From: Bettongia penicillata ogilbyi
Lineage: Eukaryota; Chordata; Mammalia; Diprotodontia; Potoroidae
Direction of reading: 5' to 3'
Length of the DNA stretch: 64,000 nt
Assembly (NCBI GenBank): GCA_023548195.1
Contig: JAJHZJ010000220.1
Span: 3,437,870-3,501,869 of the forward strand
Below the pieces are notes generated by a model, which did no database searches, had not been told where the DNA came from, and saw only the letters and a program-made list of their open reading frames with translations. Below, in pieces: positions 23,410-35,449 of this stretch. Positions within the stretch are counted from its first letter, which is position 1; the number at the start of each line of letters is the position of its first letter. The position numbers were made by a program, and so were the translations under genes.

Positions 23410-23830
23410 GTTTCTTTTTATATTATTATGATAATTCTTATTTGACCTTTTGGCTTTGATTTCTTCACTGAATCAGTTCATACAAGTTTCCAGGTTCTTT
23501 CTGAATTCTTCATCCTTGTTTTTTTGCTTCATTAATATACTGCCATCTAACTTGTTTCCATTTTTTCCCCTCTTCCAAAAAGTAGTGCTCTTAAAATTGT
23601 GTTACTTATATGACTATCATTTCTGTCTTTGACCTCTTTGGCTAGAGGTTCACTAGAGGAATTATTAGGCAAAATACAAATAATTTACTTGTTTTCTTCC
23701 AGTTAATTCCATATTGCTTTCATAGAAGAATTGGAGACATTCACAGCTCTATCAAAAGTGCATTATGTCCCTAGTATCCCATAATATTTCCAATATCAGT
23801 GGTTACTACCTTTTGTTCTCTTTTCTAATT
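23410..23830 (-). mobile_element. Old L1 ORF2 C-terminal fragment
   Basis: The right part has CCATATTGCTTTCATAGAAG then TTCACAGCTCTATCAAAAGT and GCATTATGTCCCTAGTATCC. This is the antisense order expected for the region before the cysteine-rich end of ORF2. Strongly diverged; the left boundary is uncertain. Confidence 0.4.
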
Positions 23831-23854
23831 TGAATAGATATATTTTCAATTTAT

Positions 23855-24050
23855 GTGTATGTGTGTGTACACACACAATTAGACATACACCTATTCATTC
23901 CCACACAAGTACATTTTTGCAAATACATATGCATATATCTGTATGTATGTATACTTATCACATAAATACACAAATAAGAGTATGTACTTGTATTTGCTGA
24001 TTAATGTATGCATGTGTGTGTGTGTGTGTGTGTATGTGCATGCACGAGTG
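23855..24050. repeat. TG/CA/ATAC microsatellite cluster
   Basis: Interspersed (TG)n, (CA)n and TATGTATG units, including a TG run at about 24014-24032. Confidence 0.75.
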
Positions 24051-24059
24051 TACTTAGAA

Positions 24060-24480
24060 GAGAGAAAGCATTAATTACTGGAATGATCAAGGAAGGGTTC
24101 ATGAAAGAAGTGGTATTAAACCTTCAAGAAATATGAAAATTCTATTATATGGTCAAGAATAAGTACATTTCAGTTTAGAAAAAGGTGGTGGGAGAGGATA
24201 GCTGTGGAAAAGCATGGAGAAAGGAGGTGAACAGTTATGTTTTGGAAAGATATCAGTCAACTCTTTTGAAAATATAAAGTTTGTAAATTGGTGAGGTTAA
24301 ATAAGCCTAGAAAGATTATTTGAGGACTGAATACAGTGGTCTTTAAATGGTAGAATTAGCAATTTACACTTTTTGCATTCATAGCAGACATAGAGGATTT
24401 TGAAGAGAGAAGCAGTACATTCAGATTACATTAATAAAATTTTTTTACCACCACTTTGTGGAATGGATTAGAGAAATCCA
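24060..24480 (-). mobile_element. L2 LINE fragment (antisense)
   Basis: The order GGAAGGGTTCATGAAAGAAG, GTGGTATTAAACCTTCAAG, AAAGCATGGAGAAAGGAGGT, then TTTGCATTCATAGCAGACAT resembles the antisense L2 region upstream of the 3' end. The same architecture occurs at 40130-40430 and 45355-45665. Confidence 0.4.
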
Positions 24481-25860
24481 ATCACTATTGGAGGCAGTGA
24501 CATCACTGAGGAAGCTCCTAAAATCTAAGTGAGAGAAAATGAAACTATTAACTATTGTCGATTTTATTCAAGTGAAGATATCAACCCAAAATATACGTCA
24601 TGTAAAAGAATTTTGAGGTATAGTTAGGAAGACGTGGCAACTTGGATATGGCCATGAGAGAGAAGGAAGAGACAAAAGTGAGTTTGGGAACCTCAGGAGC
24701 TGAAAGTTTATGACTCCTTCAATATACGTTTCCTCCTCTGAGAGTCAATTCATGTTTCAGTCATAAAAACCTAACATAATTGGAAAACAATAGCAAATTT
24801 ATACTTAAACCTTGTGATTCATAGGATTTTCAGAGGCATAAAGAAATGGTAAGAATTTTAGTTATTAGTATTAACTTTTATTGATTTCAGGGATTCAGTG
24901 TACCATGCAAATTTTAAAAAGGGTATTTTTTCTTGCTTAGCAAGATTTCAAGAAGCAATTTTCCTTATGGCAATACTCTCAAACAAAAAAAAAATTCCAT
25001 AGATCCATGAAACTTGACTTCATTCTACTTGCATGTAAGTTAAGCCACAAGTATTTCTTTTTGCTCCCATTGACACTCATCTCCATTTGTGTGCTGGATT
25101 GTAGAACATATTTATCTTTATAATAATATCTCCTTAAAAAACCCAATGCAGTGAATTATATGACTTGCTTCAATTATGAATTGAAGATCATTTTAATGGA
25201 TGAGATTTAGTTTTCATAGAGATGTAATATTTTAAATATCCCAAAATTTACTTGATCAAGTGCTTAGTCTTTTATTCTATAATCACCAGTGTAAGAATGA
25301 ATACTATCTAGTAACGAATAAAGAAACTAAGTTTTCCCTTGCCTTTAAAAGATATAACAAAACACACTATGAAACTTCTAAGAAAGCAGAATTCTTGGTT
25401 TATTGCATTTTTGGCTCGTCCAAGTCTTCCTTCAACAGATTTGTGACATCCAAGATTCTGTTCCAAGACAGGAGAAAATTGAACTTCTGTTCTCTAATCT
25501 TCCTTTTACTGTTTCTGAGGTGAATGTCTTATGTATTGATTTAACTATGAACTCATGTCCTTTTTGAGAGACACTATTAATGTCAGTGAAAGTTGTTGGT
25601 TAAGGAAGACCAATTAACTGTTACATGTAATCAGGCACATGTTGCTTTAGATTTTGATATCTGTGGGAACTGCATCTCTATCCTGTCAATGACAATAAGG
25701 TGCTAATGCAATTGCATATATAACAGTCAGTAAGTCCTTAAACTTTTGTAACCATAGGGAAAAAGTTGAGCTTGTCTAATAATAAAGAATACAGGTTTTA
25801 AGTGAAACATTCTTACAAGTTGCATCAAAATTTTGAGCAAATTGATATAGTAAATGCTGC
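24481..25860. other. Unique sequence with a possibly conserved block
   Basis: No repeat or exon recognised. The part at about 25560-25760 has balanced composition and a perfect 12-base palindrome ATGCAATTGCAT (25706-25717), so it is flagged as a candidate regulatory element. The open frame at 25260-25523 has no recognised domain. Confidence 0.35.
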
Positions 25861-25864
25861 TATT

Positions 25865-26110
25865 TAGTTGTTTCAGGCATGTCTGTCTTAGAGACTCCAT
25901 TCGGAGTCATTTGGCAAAGATATTGTAATGGTTTCCTATTTACTTTTCCTGCTCATTTTATAGATGAGGAAACTGAGGCATCCAGAATTAAGTAATTTGA
26001 CCAAAATCATATAGCTTATGTGTCCAAGGCTGGATTTAAACTCAGCAAGATGAATCTCCATAACTCTAAGTCTAGTGCTCTGTCCACTCTTTCAATTAGC
26101 TGTCCTTATT
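25865..26110 (-). mobile_element. tRNA-derived SINE with RTE-like tail (antisense)
   Basis: Reverse-orientation relative of 14069-14331. It starts with the tail (TTAGAGACTCCATTCGGAGT, TTGGCAAAGATATTGTAATG). It then has TTTATAGATGAGGAAACTGA and ATATAGCTTATG, with the head near 26075-26105. Confidence 0.6.
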
Positions 26111-26946
26111 TAAGCAATGATCTGTATACTGTTGACAAGTAGTACATGAAAAGAAAATATTGCTCTTTAACAAGTTCATTAAATTAGACAATGCTTTCAC
26201 ATTACAGAATTCAGAGGCAAGATAAAATTAGTCATAAAGATGAAAAAAGAACCCATACCCAAACACACACAAGCACACACAGACACACACATACACACAC
26301 ATTGAACAGATACAAAATGAATGAGTGAATTAATGAATTAATGAAAAGCAAATGAATTTCTGCTTTCTAACATGAATATGAAGTTCATGGATTCTGATAA
26401 TTTCAATTATCTAGCTAGCTCTAACCTGAAATCTACTTCTAAAACTTGCATCTTTAACTGATGAAAATTTCTTCTTAGTTTTCTCATTTGTCACTTTTGA
26501 GAACAGATAAGGATTTTGTGATTTCATCCATTTAAAAAGCCCTTACTGTGATATAGCTCAAATATAAAGCTTTCAAAATTGACTTCATAATTTTCCCTGA
26601 TAATTCTACCTCTCCTCCAACAAACAGTCAAGGATGTTCTCAAACTCCACACGCAGTGTACTATGTTGGAGATTGAAAGACAATGCAAAAGAGCACCTTG
26701 ATTCGAGGACCTCAGATTTTACTATGCGAACAAAACATTTTCATGGAAAACCAAATAAAATTTACAAATAAAAACAAAGGTATTTGTGTGGATGTGGTGT
26801 ATTGTAGATCGATGAAGAACCAGAGGTATTCAGTAAGATTATGTGCAATCTGCCCAAAAGGGTAGTGTGAAGGCATTTTGTGAAGGGTCTTAAATTCACA
26901 GAATGGGGTGGTGTACTTTTTGTTGTTGTTCGGTACAATCCAGCAT
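26111..26946. other. Unique sequence
   Basis: A short CA-rich tract occurs near 26265-26305. No other repeat or coding region recognised. The open frames on both strands at 26683-26963 have no recognised similarity. Confidence 0.4.
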
Positions 26947-27599
26947 GAACCATGCTTGCACATTCTGGGACCCAGAAAAACCTGGAGCAGGCCTCAAGGG
27001 ACTGTCAGATGAGGGAGTTTCCAGATTTCTCAACACACAAACACCAAAGACAACTTAGAAAGTCAGTGGGAAAGGTCTACCCAACTTGGGTGAAAGAGGA
27101 GCACAGACCAACTCCAGTCCCTGAGCAGCCCTGGGGCAGTGGCAGCAGTGGCAATAGCAGAGGCACCTACAGATTGTAAGGGGATTGAACAACAGATAAG
27201 GAGATTACAAGGATCTCTTTGCTGGCTCTGAGGTAGGATTAAATTGTTTAGCTCATACTTGGATCTTGGTCACAGTACTGAGTGACAGTCCTGGGGTGAA
27301 GATTGGCACTTTCATAGCAAAATTTGAGGCAGCAGTGGAGAGGAGACCCACTATACAGCCTCAGGACAGAAAAGAATGTTTTGGTCACTCATTGACCAGG
27401 GCACAGGTTAGGATAGGAGCAAACATCTCTCCTTAGATTCATAACACTTTGAACTTATGAGTCCCTAGAAGTGTCTCTGAAAATAGCTACACAAAATCCT
27501 TGAATCTTGGGACAGCACAACCTTCAAACTGGAAGGAGATCCCTGCCTTAACAAAGAGTTTAAGAAGTCAAGTAATAACCTGGAGAAGTGAACAAACAG

Positions 27600-28560
27600 T
27601 GGGAGAGACACTGAAACTAAAGAATCTTGTTTTGCAACAAGGAAAGTCAAAATATATGATCAGAAGGCAACAAAGTGAAAGTTCCTACATCCAAAGCCAC
27701 CAAGAAAAATATGAATTTGCTACAGGACACAGAAGAGCTCAAGAAGAGTTTTGAAAATAAAGTAAGAGAAGTAAAGGAAAAAAATGGGAAGAGAAATGAG
27801 AGTGGTGCAAGAAAATAATGAAAAACAAGGCAACAGCTTGCTAAAGGAGACCCAAAGAAATAATGAAGAAAGCAACACCTTAAAAATAGACTAGAACAAA
27901 TGACAAACGATGTCCAAAGTGCCAAAGATGGAAAGAAGACCTTAAAAAGTAGAATTGACCAAATGGAAAAGAAGGTTTTGTTTTGTTTTTTCCAGCTCAC
28001 CGAAGAAAATAATTCCTTAAAAATTATAGTGGAACAAATGAAAGTTAATGATTCTATGAGAAAACAAGAAATTATACAAAAAAACAAAAGCAAAAGAATG
28101 AAAAAATGGATGATAATATGAAATATCTCATTGGAAAAACAACTAACATGGAAAACATCTGGTAGAAATAATTTTAAAATTATTGGACTACCTGCATACC
28201 ATGATCAATAAAAGAGCCTAGATATCATCTTTCAAGTAATTATCAAGGAAAACTGCCCTTATCCTCTAGAAACAGAAGAGAAAATGGAAATTGACAGAAT
28301 CCCCTGATCACCTCTTGAAGGAGATCCCCAAAAGACCACTTTCAGGAATATTATAGCCAAGTTCCAGAATTCCCAGATCAAGGAGAAGATATTGCATGCA
28401 ACGAGAAAGCAACAAGTGGAATATTGTGGAAACACAAGCAGATTAACACAAAATCTAGCAACTTCTATATTAAGGAAATAGAGGGCTTGGAATATGATAT
28501 TTGAGAGGGGAAAGAGCTAGAATTAAAATTAAGAATCATCTACCCTGCAAAACTGAGTGC
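27600..28560 (+). pseudogene. L1-type ORF1 pseudogene (copy E)
   Basis: The coiled-coil part reads in pieces (27700-28121). It is interrupted by a T-rich insertion (about 27976-27994) that is absent from other copies. The RNA-recognition and C-terminal domains follow in broken frames (28160-28480; CTAGCAACTTCTATATTAAG). It carries a TAG at nearly the same codon where copies H and I have TGA. Frameshifts and stops make it non-functional. Confidence 0.65.
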
Positions 28561-28570
28561 AATCAATACA

Positions 28571-28595
28571 TACGTGTGTGTGTGTCTGTGTGCGT
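28571..28595. repeat. TG microsatellite in copy E
   Basis: ACGTGTGTGTGTGTCTGTGT at the ORF1-3'UTR junction, homologous in position to 9739-9768 of copy A. Confidence 0.8.
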
Positions 28596-29195
28596 ACAGA
28601 GCACACAGAGTGAATTAAATATGAAGAGATGACATCAAAAAATAAAATTAAGAGGTGAGAGAGAGGAGTGTCCTGGGAGCAGGTGAAAGGGAGATGTAGA
28701 ATGGAGTAAATTGTTTTACCTAAAAATGTCAAGAATATATTTTACAGTGGATAGGAAAGAGAAGGAGATGAAAGGGAATGAGTGAAACTTACTCTCACTG
28801 GACTTGGCTTAAGGAAGGAATAACATATACACTAAACTGGGTATGGAAATGCATCTTGTGCTGAAGGAAAGTAGGGGGAAAGAGATAAGAGAGTGGGGGA
28901 TGAGAGTAGGGTGCGTAGATTGGAGGAGGGGGTAATCAGAAACAAATACTTTAGAAGAAGGACAGTGTCGAAGGAGAGATTATAATAAAGGGAGGATGTG
29001 ATAAGATGGAGGAAAATAGAGTTAATCTTTCACAACCTGACTATTATGGAAGTGGTTTGTGTAACTATACATGTACAGCCTTTATCAAATTATTTCCCTT
29101 TTCAATGAGGGTGGGTGAGGAAGGAGGAAAAATGAATGCTAAAAATCTGTTTTCACATATAACCGGTTAATAAGATACACAGGCAATGGGATATA

Positions 29196-29689
29196 AAAGG
29201 TAGTGATGACCTGTTAAGAATGTAGGGAAAGCAATCATTAAATTATGAAGAAGATCAGAGGAAAATTGGAGAGCACTAACAAAGGAATAATGGCTGCTCC
29301 CTGCCAGTACTTTAGAAAGCATCAAGTAGGAGGTTCATGCATGATTCTAAGTGACTGTTAGAAGTCCCTGGAAGACAGTTGTTCCTAAGTAGGTGTCATC
29401 ATGGGCTCTATTATGAAACTGCTTTGTTTCCCTTACCCTGTAAATCACTTATAGTTATTTATTGAGCTTTTTTGGTAACAGAGTATTTGCAAATGGATAA
29501 ATATGGATAATGTTTACCTATAGTGAACTTTTTAGGTTGTTTCTTTGGAGACAATAAGTCAGAAATACTAAAAAAGGAAAAAGAAATAATTTTAAAGTGT
29601 ATATGGACTGTTTAGGTCATGGAATTATCTCTTACAATACTAATATTGAAACAAAGTAGTTGTGAATTATAATTAATGTGGTATAAGTG
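29196..29689. other. Unique AT-rich sequence
   Basis: No recognised feature between copy E and the L2 fragment. Confidence 0.4.
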
Positions 29690-30010
29690 CAGTGATATTT
29701 TATTGATTAAATGAAATTATTAAGTGCATACTATATGCTAAACACTGGGGTTTCAAAAAAACTAAAAGAAAAAAAGATGCCTCATCCTCAAGGAGTTTAC
29801 ATACTAACTAGGAAATACAAACATAAAGGGAGTTGAGGAGAAGAAAAGGAACAAAATGGGGAAGGAACAAGTTTCTTGAAGGGAATGTGAGATAGTTATG
29901 AATGAACGTAGAGACAGAGGGTAAATGAATATTATGTCAAACTCCTCAAGAAGTGAAGATCATGAGATGGGACTCTTCAATCAATACCCAGGACACAAGA
30001 TTGAGTCAAT
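29690..30010 (-). mobile_element. L2 LINE 3' end (antisense)
   Basis: TTATTAAGTGCATACTATAT, then CTAAACACTGGGG and CTCAAGGAGTTTACATACTA. This is the reverse complement of the L2 3'-terminal consensus. Confidence 0.6.
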
Positions 30011-30859
30011 CAGAAGTGGACAAGGAGGCATATAGGGAGGTGTATTCATAATAAGAGTAACTGATATGGGAGAAATGTAAGCACTTTTTGAAATGCAAGC
30101 ACTATTTTCTAGTGATGTAGTCTTTTGTGAATCTTTTGGCACTATTTCAAGTTCATATAAAATAAGAACGAAAGTGAGAACTGGAGTTTCTTTTAATAAT
30201 TTTAAGGTATAAATAACTACTCTAAATAATTCAGGCCAAAAATTAAATTTATCTCCTCACGTATTTAGATCACTAAGACAGATGTTTAGAGAGTTTGAAT
30301 TTCTTCATCTATTCAACAAGGATTACAAAATTAGATTTTTGACTGCTTTTGTTTTATTGTAAACAAAGAAGGTTAATAACAAGCAACAGTTAATGTTTAA
30401 TTGTTTCTATAAAGTTGGCTAATTTTTTTTCTTCTCCCTTAGATGCTGTGTATTTTTACTTCTTATTACAAAAAAATAATATTTAAAAAATCCTCTCTAG
30501 AATGAATGGGATGATTGTCTTATTTTTAATAGTACACCAGTGAGACTTATATTAACTATTATGCTGTAAATAGCTTATCTTTTATGACTAAATGAATTAA
30601 AATAATGTAATAAATGTTCATCATGAATGAATTATTATATTTTATATATGAATTATTTATGATAAATAAAATTTCATTGTTCACATTATAATTTAGCACT
30701 ATAACAAATGTGTGCTGAGCACATGAAGGAAACTTGTTAAATATGTACTATGAAATAATTATTTCGAAAGCAGTACTTCAGATTTCAACTTCATAGTTTG
30801 AATGATTTTAATTTTGCATTTATATTTTATGTTTAAGATTACACAAAAGACCAGGTAGA
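30011..30859. other. Unique AT-rich sequence
   Basis: Very A/T-rich with no recognised feature. It may include the unresolved 5' edge of L1 copy K. Confidence 0.4.
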
Positions 30860-31466
30860 ACAATTCTTCAGCCCCATAAAATGTAGCAGACTAGCAATAA
30901 AGGTCTTTCTCACTATGGCGGTGGTGAGGTCTGGAGTGTAACGTAAGGTAGAGCCAACGGTGGATTTTGGGATAGGGATTTCAGCTCATGGACAGTGGTA
31001 GTGAGAGGAAAGTAATTTTCTAACTGATTGGAGGACATTATAATTGATATTTTTTGGTGCCTGATTTAGGACCTTGTTACATTGCCCATAAATAGTTCCA
31101 TGTTTCATTTCCAGAGTCAACAGTAAGAAAAGCACTTGTGGTCAAAGGGGAAAACTGGCATATATTGGGTTTCAGAGTTGACAGGAATTGGTCACTCATG
31201 GATAGGGGCAGTGTTTAAGTAGGGACCAAGATCTCAATTCCAATAGAGAGAAGAGAAGTAGCAAATGAGGCTACTGGAGAGAGGAAAGACCTAGTCACAC
31301 TTCCAGGGCCGGGAAGAACCCTAATGCTGGTAGTAACCACAGGAGAGAAATGTCCTTTACTGGTGAAAGATTTTAGCATAGGTCAGAGGAGCAGAGATCA
31401 TACATCTCCTCAGATAATACTACCTTGGAAGTACGGAAAATATACAGAATCTTATAGCTCTCTCAA

Positions 31467-31480
31467 AAAACAAAGCACAA
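31467..31480. repeat. Left target-site duplication of copy J
   Basis: AAAACAAAGCACAA, a perfect 14-base match to 35375-35388. An A-rich tail precedes the right copy. Confidence 0.9.
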
Positions 31481-31742
31481 GAACAATAAACTTAAGTATA
31501 TAATTCTAATTAGCTCTATAGGCAGTAGGAGGGAAGGGGGAAGAAAGGGGAGGGGAAGCTAAAAGGGAGGGAAGAAGCGATAAGGCTAAAAGAGAGTAAA
31601 AGGGAGGGGAGCTATAAGAAGGTAGAGAAGACTGCAGGAGGTGGTGGTTAAAATAGAAAATTATTAAGGAGGAGAAGGAAGATGGGAGAACTAAAAGCAC
31701 AAACAGTGGGAAAGAGGGTGGAGGGAAATACGCACAGATTGT

Positions 31743-34700
31743 AATCATAACTGTGAATGTGAATGGAGAGGGATAACAGAATGGTTTAAAGCCATAATCC
31801 AACAATATGTTGTTTACAAAAAGCACATTTGAATCAGGGGGATTCACACAGGGTAAAGGTGAAAGGTTGGAGCAGAATAAATTGTGCTTCAGCTGATGTA
31901 AGAAAAGCAGGGGTAGCAATTCTAATCTCAGGAAAAGCAAAAGCACAAATAGATCTAACCAAAAGAGATAAGTAATGAAACTATATCTTGCTAAAAGGCA
32001 CCTTAGACAGTGAAGCAATATCATCACTAAACATGTATGCTCCAAGTGGTATAGCATCCAAATTCTTAGATGAAAGGTTGGGGGAGTTGAAGGAAGAAAT
32101 AGACAAAGAAACTATACCAGTGGGGGACTTCAACCTCTCTCTCTCTGAACTTGATATATCTAACCTCAAAATAAACAAGAAAGAGGTTAAGGAGGTAAAA
32201 ACAAAACAAACCAAAAAGAAAACAAAACAAAAAACTGATACATTTCTGGAGAAAATTGAATGGGAATAGAAAGGAACATACCTTTTTCTCAGCAGTACAA
32301 GGCACATATACAAAAACTGACAATTTACTAGGACATACGAACCTCAGAATCCAGTACAGAAAGGCACAGATAGTCAAAACATCCTTCTCAGAAGATAATG
32401 CAATAAAAATTATATGTAATAAAAGGACAAGGAAAGATAAACCAAAAATCAAAGTAAATACCAAATTAGAAATACTGAAAACCAAAGGAGAGATTAATAA
32501 AAATGAAATGAAGAAAGCTATTGCATTAATAAATAAAACCAGTAGTTGGTTTTATGAAAAAATATTAAAATTGATAAACCTTTGGTCAGTTTGACTTAAA
32601 AAATAAAGAAGAAAATCAAATTACTAATATCAAAAATGAAAGGAGTGAACTCACCTCCAATGAGGAGGAAATTGAAACAGTAATTAGACATTACTTTTTC
32701 CAATTTATGCCCACAAATTCGACAATCTAAATGAGGTGGATGAGTATTTTAAACAATTCAAGTTGCCCAGATTGACAGAAAAGGAAGTTGAATACTTAAA
32801 CAACCTCATCTCAGAAGAAGTTGAACAAGCCATCAATGAACTCCCCAGGAAAAAATCTCCAGTGCCACATGGATTTCCAAGTGAATTCAAACATTTAAAG
32901 AACAGTTAATTCCAATATTATATAGACTATTTTTGAAAATTGTGGAAGGAGTCCTCCCAAATTCTTTCTATGATACAAATATGGCTTTGATACCTAAACC
33001 AGGAAGAGACAAAACAGAGAAAGAAAATAATAGACTAATATCTTTAATGAATATAGATGCAAAAAAATTTAAATAAGATTTTAGAAAAACGAATACAGCA
33101 TCTTACCACAAGAATAATACAATATGATCAGGTAGGATTCATGTCAGGAATGCAGGGCTGTTTCAATATTAGGAAAACTATTAGCATTATCAATCATACC
33201 AACAACAAAACTAAGAAAAACCACATGATTATCTCAGATGCAGAAAATGCTTTCCACAAAACCCAACAGCCATTCCCATTAAAAACACTCTAAAACACAG
33301 GAATAAAGGGAACTTTCCATAAAATAATAAGTGGTATCTACCTAAAACCTTCAGCAAGCATTATATGCAATAGAGATAAGCTAGATGCATTTCCAATAAG
33401 ATCAGGGGTGAAACAAGAATGTCCATTGGCACCACTATAAAATATTTGGGAGTTTACCTTCCAAAACTAACACAAGAAATATATGAACACAATTATGAGA
33501 CACTTTTTGCATAAATAAAGTCAGATCTAAAAAACATCAGTTGCTCATGGGTAGGCCGAGCCAATATAAAAAAATAAAAATGACAATTCTACCTAAATTA
33601 ATTTACTTATTTAGTGCCATACTAATTAAATTATCAGATAATTATTTTCTAGAGATGAATAAAATAATATCAAAATTCATCTGGAAGAACAAAAATTACA
33701 GAATACCAAAGGGATTAATGAAAAGAAATGCTAGGGAAAGTAGCCTAGTGCTACTAGATCTCAAATTGTATTACGAAACAGCAATTATCAAAACCACTTG
33801 AAAGTGGCTAAGAAACAGAAAGGCATACAATTGGAATGTGCTAGGTATTCAGGACAAAGTAGGCAATGAATATAGCAATCTCCTATTTGATAAACCCAGG
33901 GACCCCAGTTTCTGGTATAAGAACTCATTGTTCGACAAAAATTGCTACCAAAACTAGATAAGAGTATGGTAGAAACTAGGCATAGACCCATGCCTGACAC
34001 CATACACAAGCACAAAGTCCAAGTGAGTACATGATCTAGGTATAAAGATTGATAATATCGATATACTGGAGGAGCAAGGAATAGTGTATTTGTCAGAATT
34101 ATGGAGAAGGGAAGAATTTTTGACTAAAGAAGAGATAGAAAGCATTAAGAAGTACAAGATGGACAATTTTGATTACATTAAACTGAAAAGGTTTTGCACA
34201 ACTAAACCCAATGAAACCAAAATTCAGAGAGATTTTCACAGCTAATCTCAGGGGTAAAGGCCTCATCTCTAGAATAAATAGAGAACTGAGTCAAATATTC
34301 AACAATTTTCAATTTCTCCAATTGAAAAATGGTCAAAGTATATGAACAGGCAATTTTCTGAGGAAGAAATTAAAGATATCTATAATCATATGAAAATGCT
34401 CTAAATCACTTTTGATTAGAGAGATGCAAATCAAAACAACTCTGAGGTACCAACCACATAACACCTATCAGATTGGCAAACATGACAGAACAAGAAGATG
34501 ATAAATATTGGAGAGAATGTGGGAGAGCTGGAACACTAATACTTTGTTGGTGGAGGTGTGAGCTGATCCAACCATTCTGGAGAGCAGGACTATGCCTAAA
34601 GGCTACAAAAATATGCATACACTTTGACTCAGCAATATTGCTTCTAGAACTGTATCCCCAAGAAATCATAAAAATGGAAAAGGGTTCCACATGCACAAAA

Positions 34701-34886
34701 ATATTTATAGCAGCACTCTTTGTGGTGACCAAAGACTGGAAATCTAGGGGATACCCATCAATTGAGGAATGGCTGAATAAATTATGGTATATGAATGTAA
34801 TAGAATACTATTGTGCTATAAGAAATGATGGACAAGAAGACTTCGGAGAGGCCTGGAAAGACTTATATGATCTGATACTGAGCTAA
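31743..34886 (+). pseudogene. L1 ORF2 pseudogene (endonuclease and reverse transcriptase)
   Basis: ORF2 protein nicks genomic DNA and copies its RNA at the nick. Domains in order: endonuclease 31743-32420 (TVNVNG start; MYAPSG; GDFN at about 32127), linker to about 32640, reverse transcriptase 32640-33440 ([29 protein letters not shown]), post-RT region 33441-34000 (LPKLIYLFSA), and C-terminal domain 34473-34886 (the longest intact frame, 137 codons). Lesions are an endonuclease QETHL reading QKAHL, SDH reading SED, and about 300 bases deleted at 33440 removing the FADD catalytic motif. A probable further deletion lies near 32450, and there are many frameshifts. The cysteine motif has lost its first Cys and its His. 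Inactive. Confidence 0.85.
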
Positions 34887-35106
34887 AGGAGAAGAACCAG
34901 GAAAACTTTGTGCACAGCAACAACTATAGTGTGTGAGAGTTTTCTTTTCTTTTTTTTTTTTTTTTTTGGTAGATTTGGATCTTCATAGTAATGCAAGAAC
35001 ATAAAAAAAAAAAAAATATTCCCAGTGGTCTTCTAAGGCAACATGACTTCCACATCCAGAGAAAGAACTATAGAATTCAGTCGCAGAATGTAGCACATCA
35101 GTTGTT

Positions 35107-35132
35107 TGTTTGTGTGTGTGTGTGTGTGTGTA
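35107..35132. repeat. (TG)n microsatellite in copy J 3'UTR
   Basis: TTTGTTTGTGTGTGTGTGTG type run. A long T run (about 34947-34967) lies upstream in the same 3'UTR. Confidence 0.85.
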
Positions 35133-35374
35133 TTATGTTTTGTTTGTTATATGATTTCTCCCATTTCTTTTACTTCTTCTCCACGGCATGACTATAGGGA
35201 AAATGTGTTCAATAGGGATGTATATGTAGATCCTATATAGAATTGTATGCTGTCTTGGGGACAGAAGGGGGTGGTGAGGAGCAGGTAGGGTGAAAAATCT
35301 AAGTTTTATGGTAGTGATCTTAGAATATAAAAAATAACTAAACTGAATTTAAAAAAACAACAACAAAATAAAAG

Positions 35375-35388
35375 AAAACAAAGCACAA
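35375..35388. repeat. Right target-site duplication of copy J
   Basis: AAAACAAAGCACAA, identical to 31467-31480. L1 copy K resumes after it. Confidence 0.9.
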
Positions 35389-35449
35389 ATGACCTGAAAC
35401 TTGACAGAGTACCCCAGGAACAGTATTCAAGTTTAAAATTAAATTGAAA

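Larger units (their letters stand above)
26947..29195 (+). mobile_element. HAL1-like element copy E (second 5'UTR subfamily)
   Basis: 5'UTR from about 26947 (CAGGCCTCAAGGGACTGTCA, AACACACAAACACCAAAGAC), related to fragment F at 52600-52720 and distinct from copies A, G and I. It is followed by ORF1 (27600-28560), a TG tract (28571-28595) and a purine-rich 3'UTR that stops at about 29195 without a tail. There is no ORF2 between. The 5' end lacks the YY1-like start, so it is truncated or diverged there. Confidence 0.7.
31481..35374 (+). mobile_element. L1 copy J, 5'-truncated, with ORF2
   Basis: A 3.9-kb L1 that begins in the purine-rich spacer before ORF2 (31500-31720). It continues through endonuclease, reverse transcriptase and the cysteine-rich C-terminus, then a 3'UTR (34887-35325) and A-rich tail (35326-35374). 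The 5' truncation is the usual outcome of incomplete target-primed reverse transcription. It is the only long ORF2 in the window. Its 3' terminal sequence (AAATCTAAGTTTTATGGTAG) resembles the HAL1 terminal block, consistent with one machinery serving both. Confidence 0.85.

Noticed and set aside
27647..28093. 148-codon minus-strand frame, Phe/Leu/Ser-rich and membrane-like
   Set aside because: Antisense of the lysine/glutamate-rich ORF1 coiled coil in copy E. The hydrophobic look is a mirror of AAA/GAA codons.
31506..32057. 183-codon minus-strand frame with hydrophobic segments
   Set aside because: It is antisense to the purine-rich spacer and endonuclease region of L1 copy J. Polypyrimidine strands give Leu/Ser/Pro-rich frames without function.
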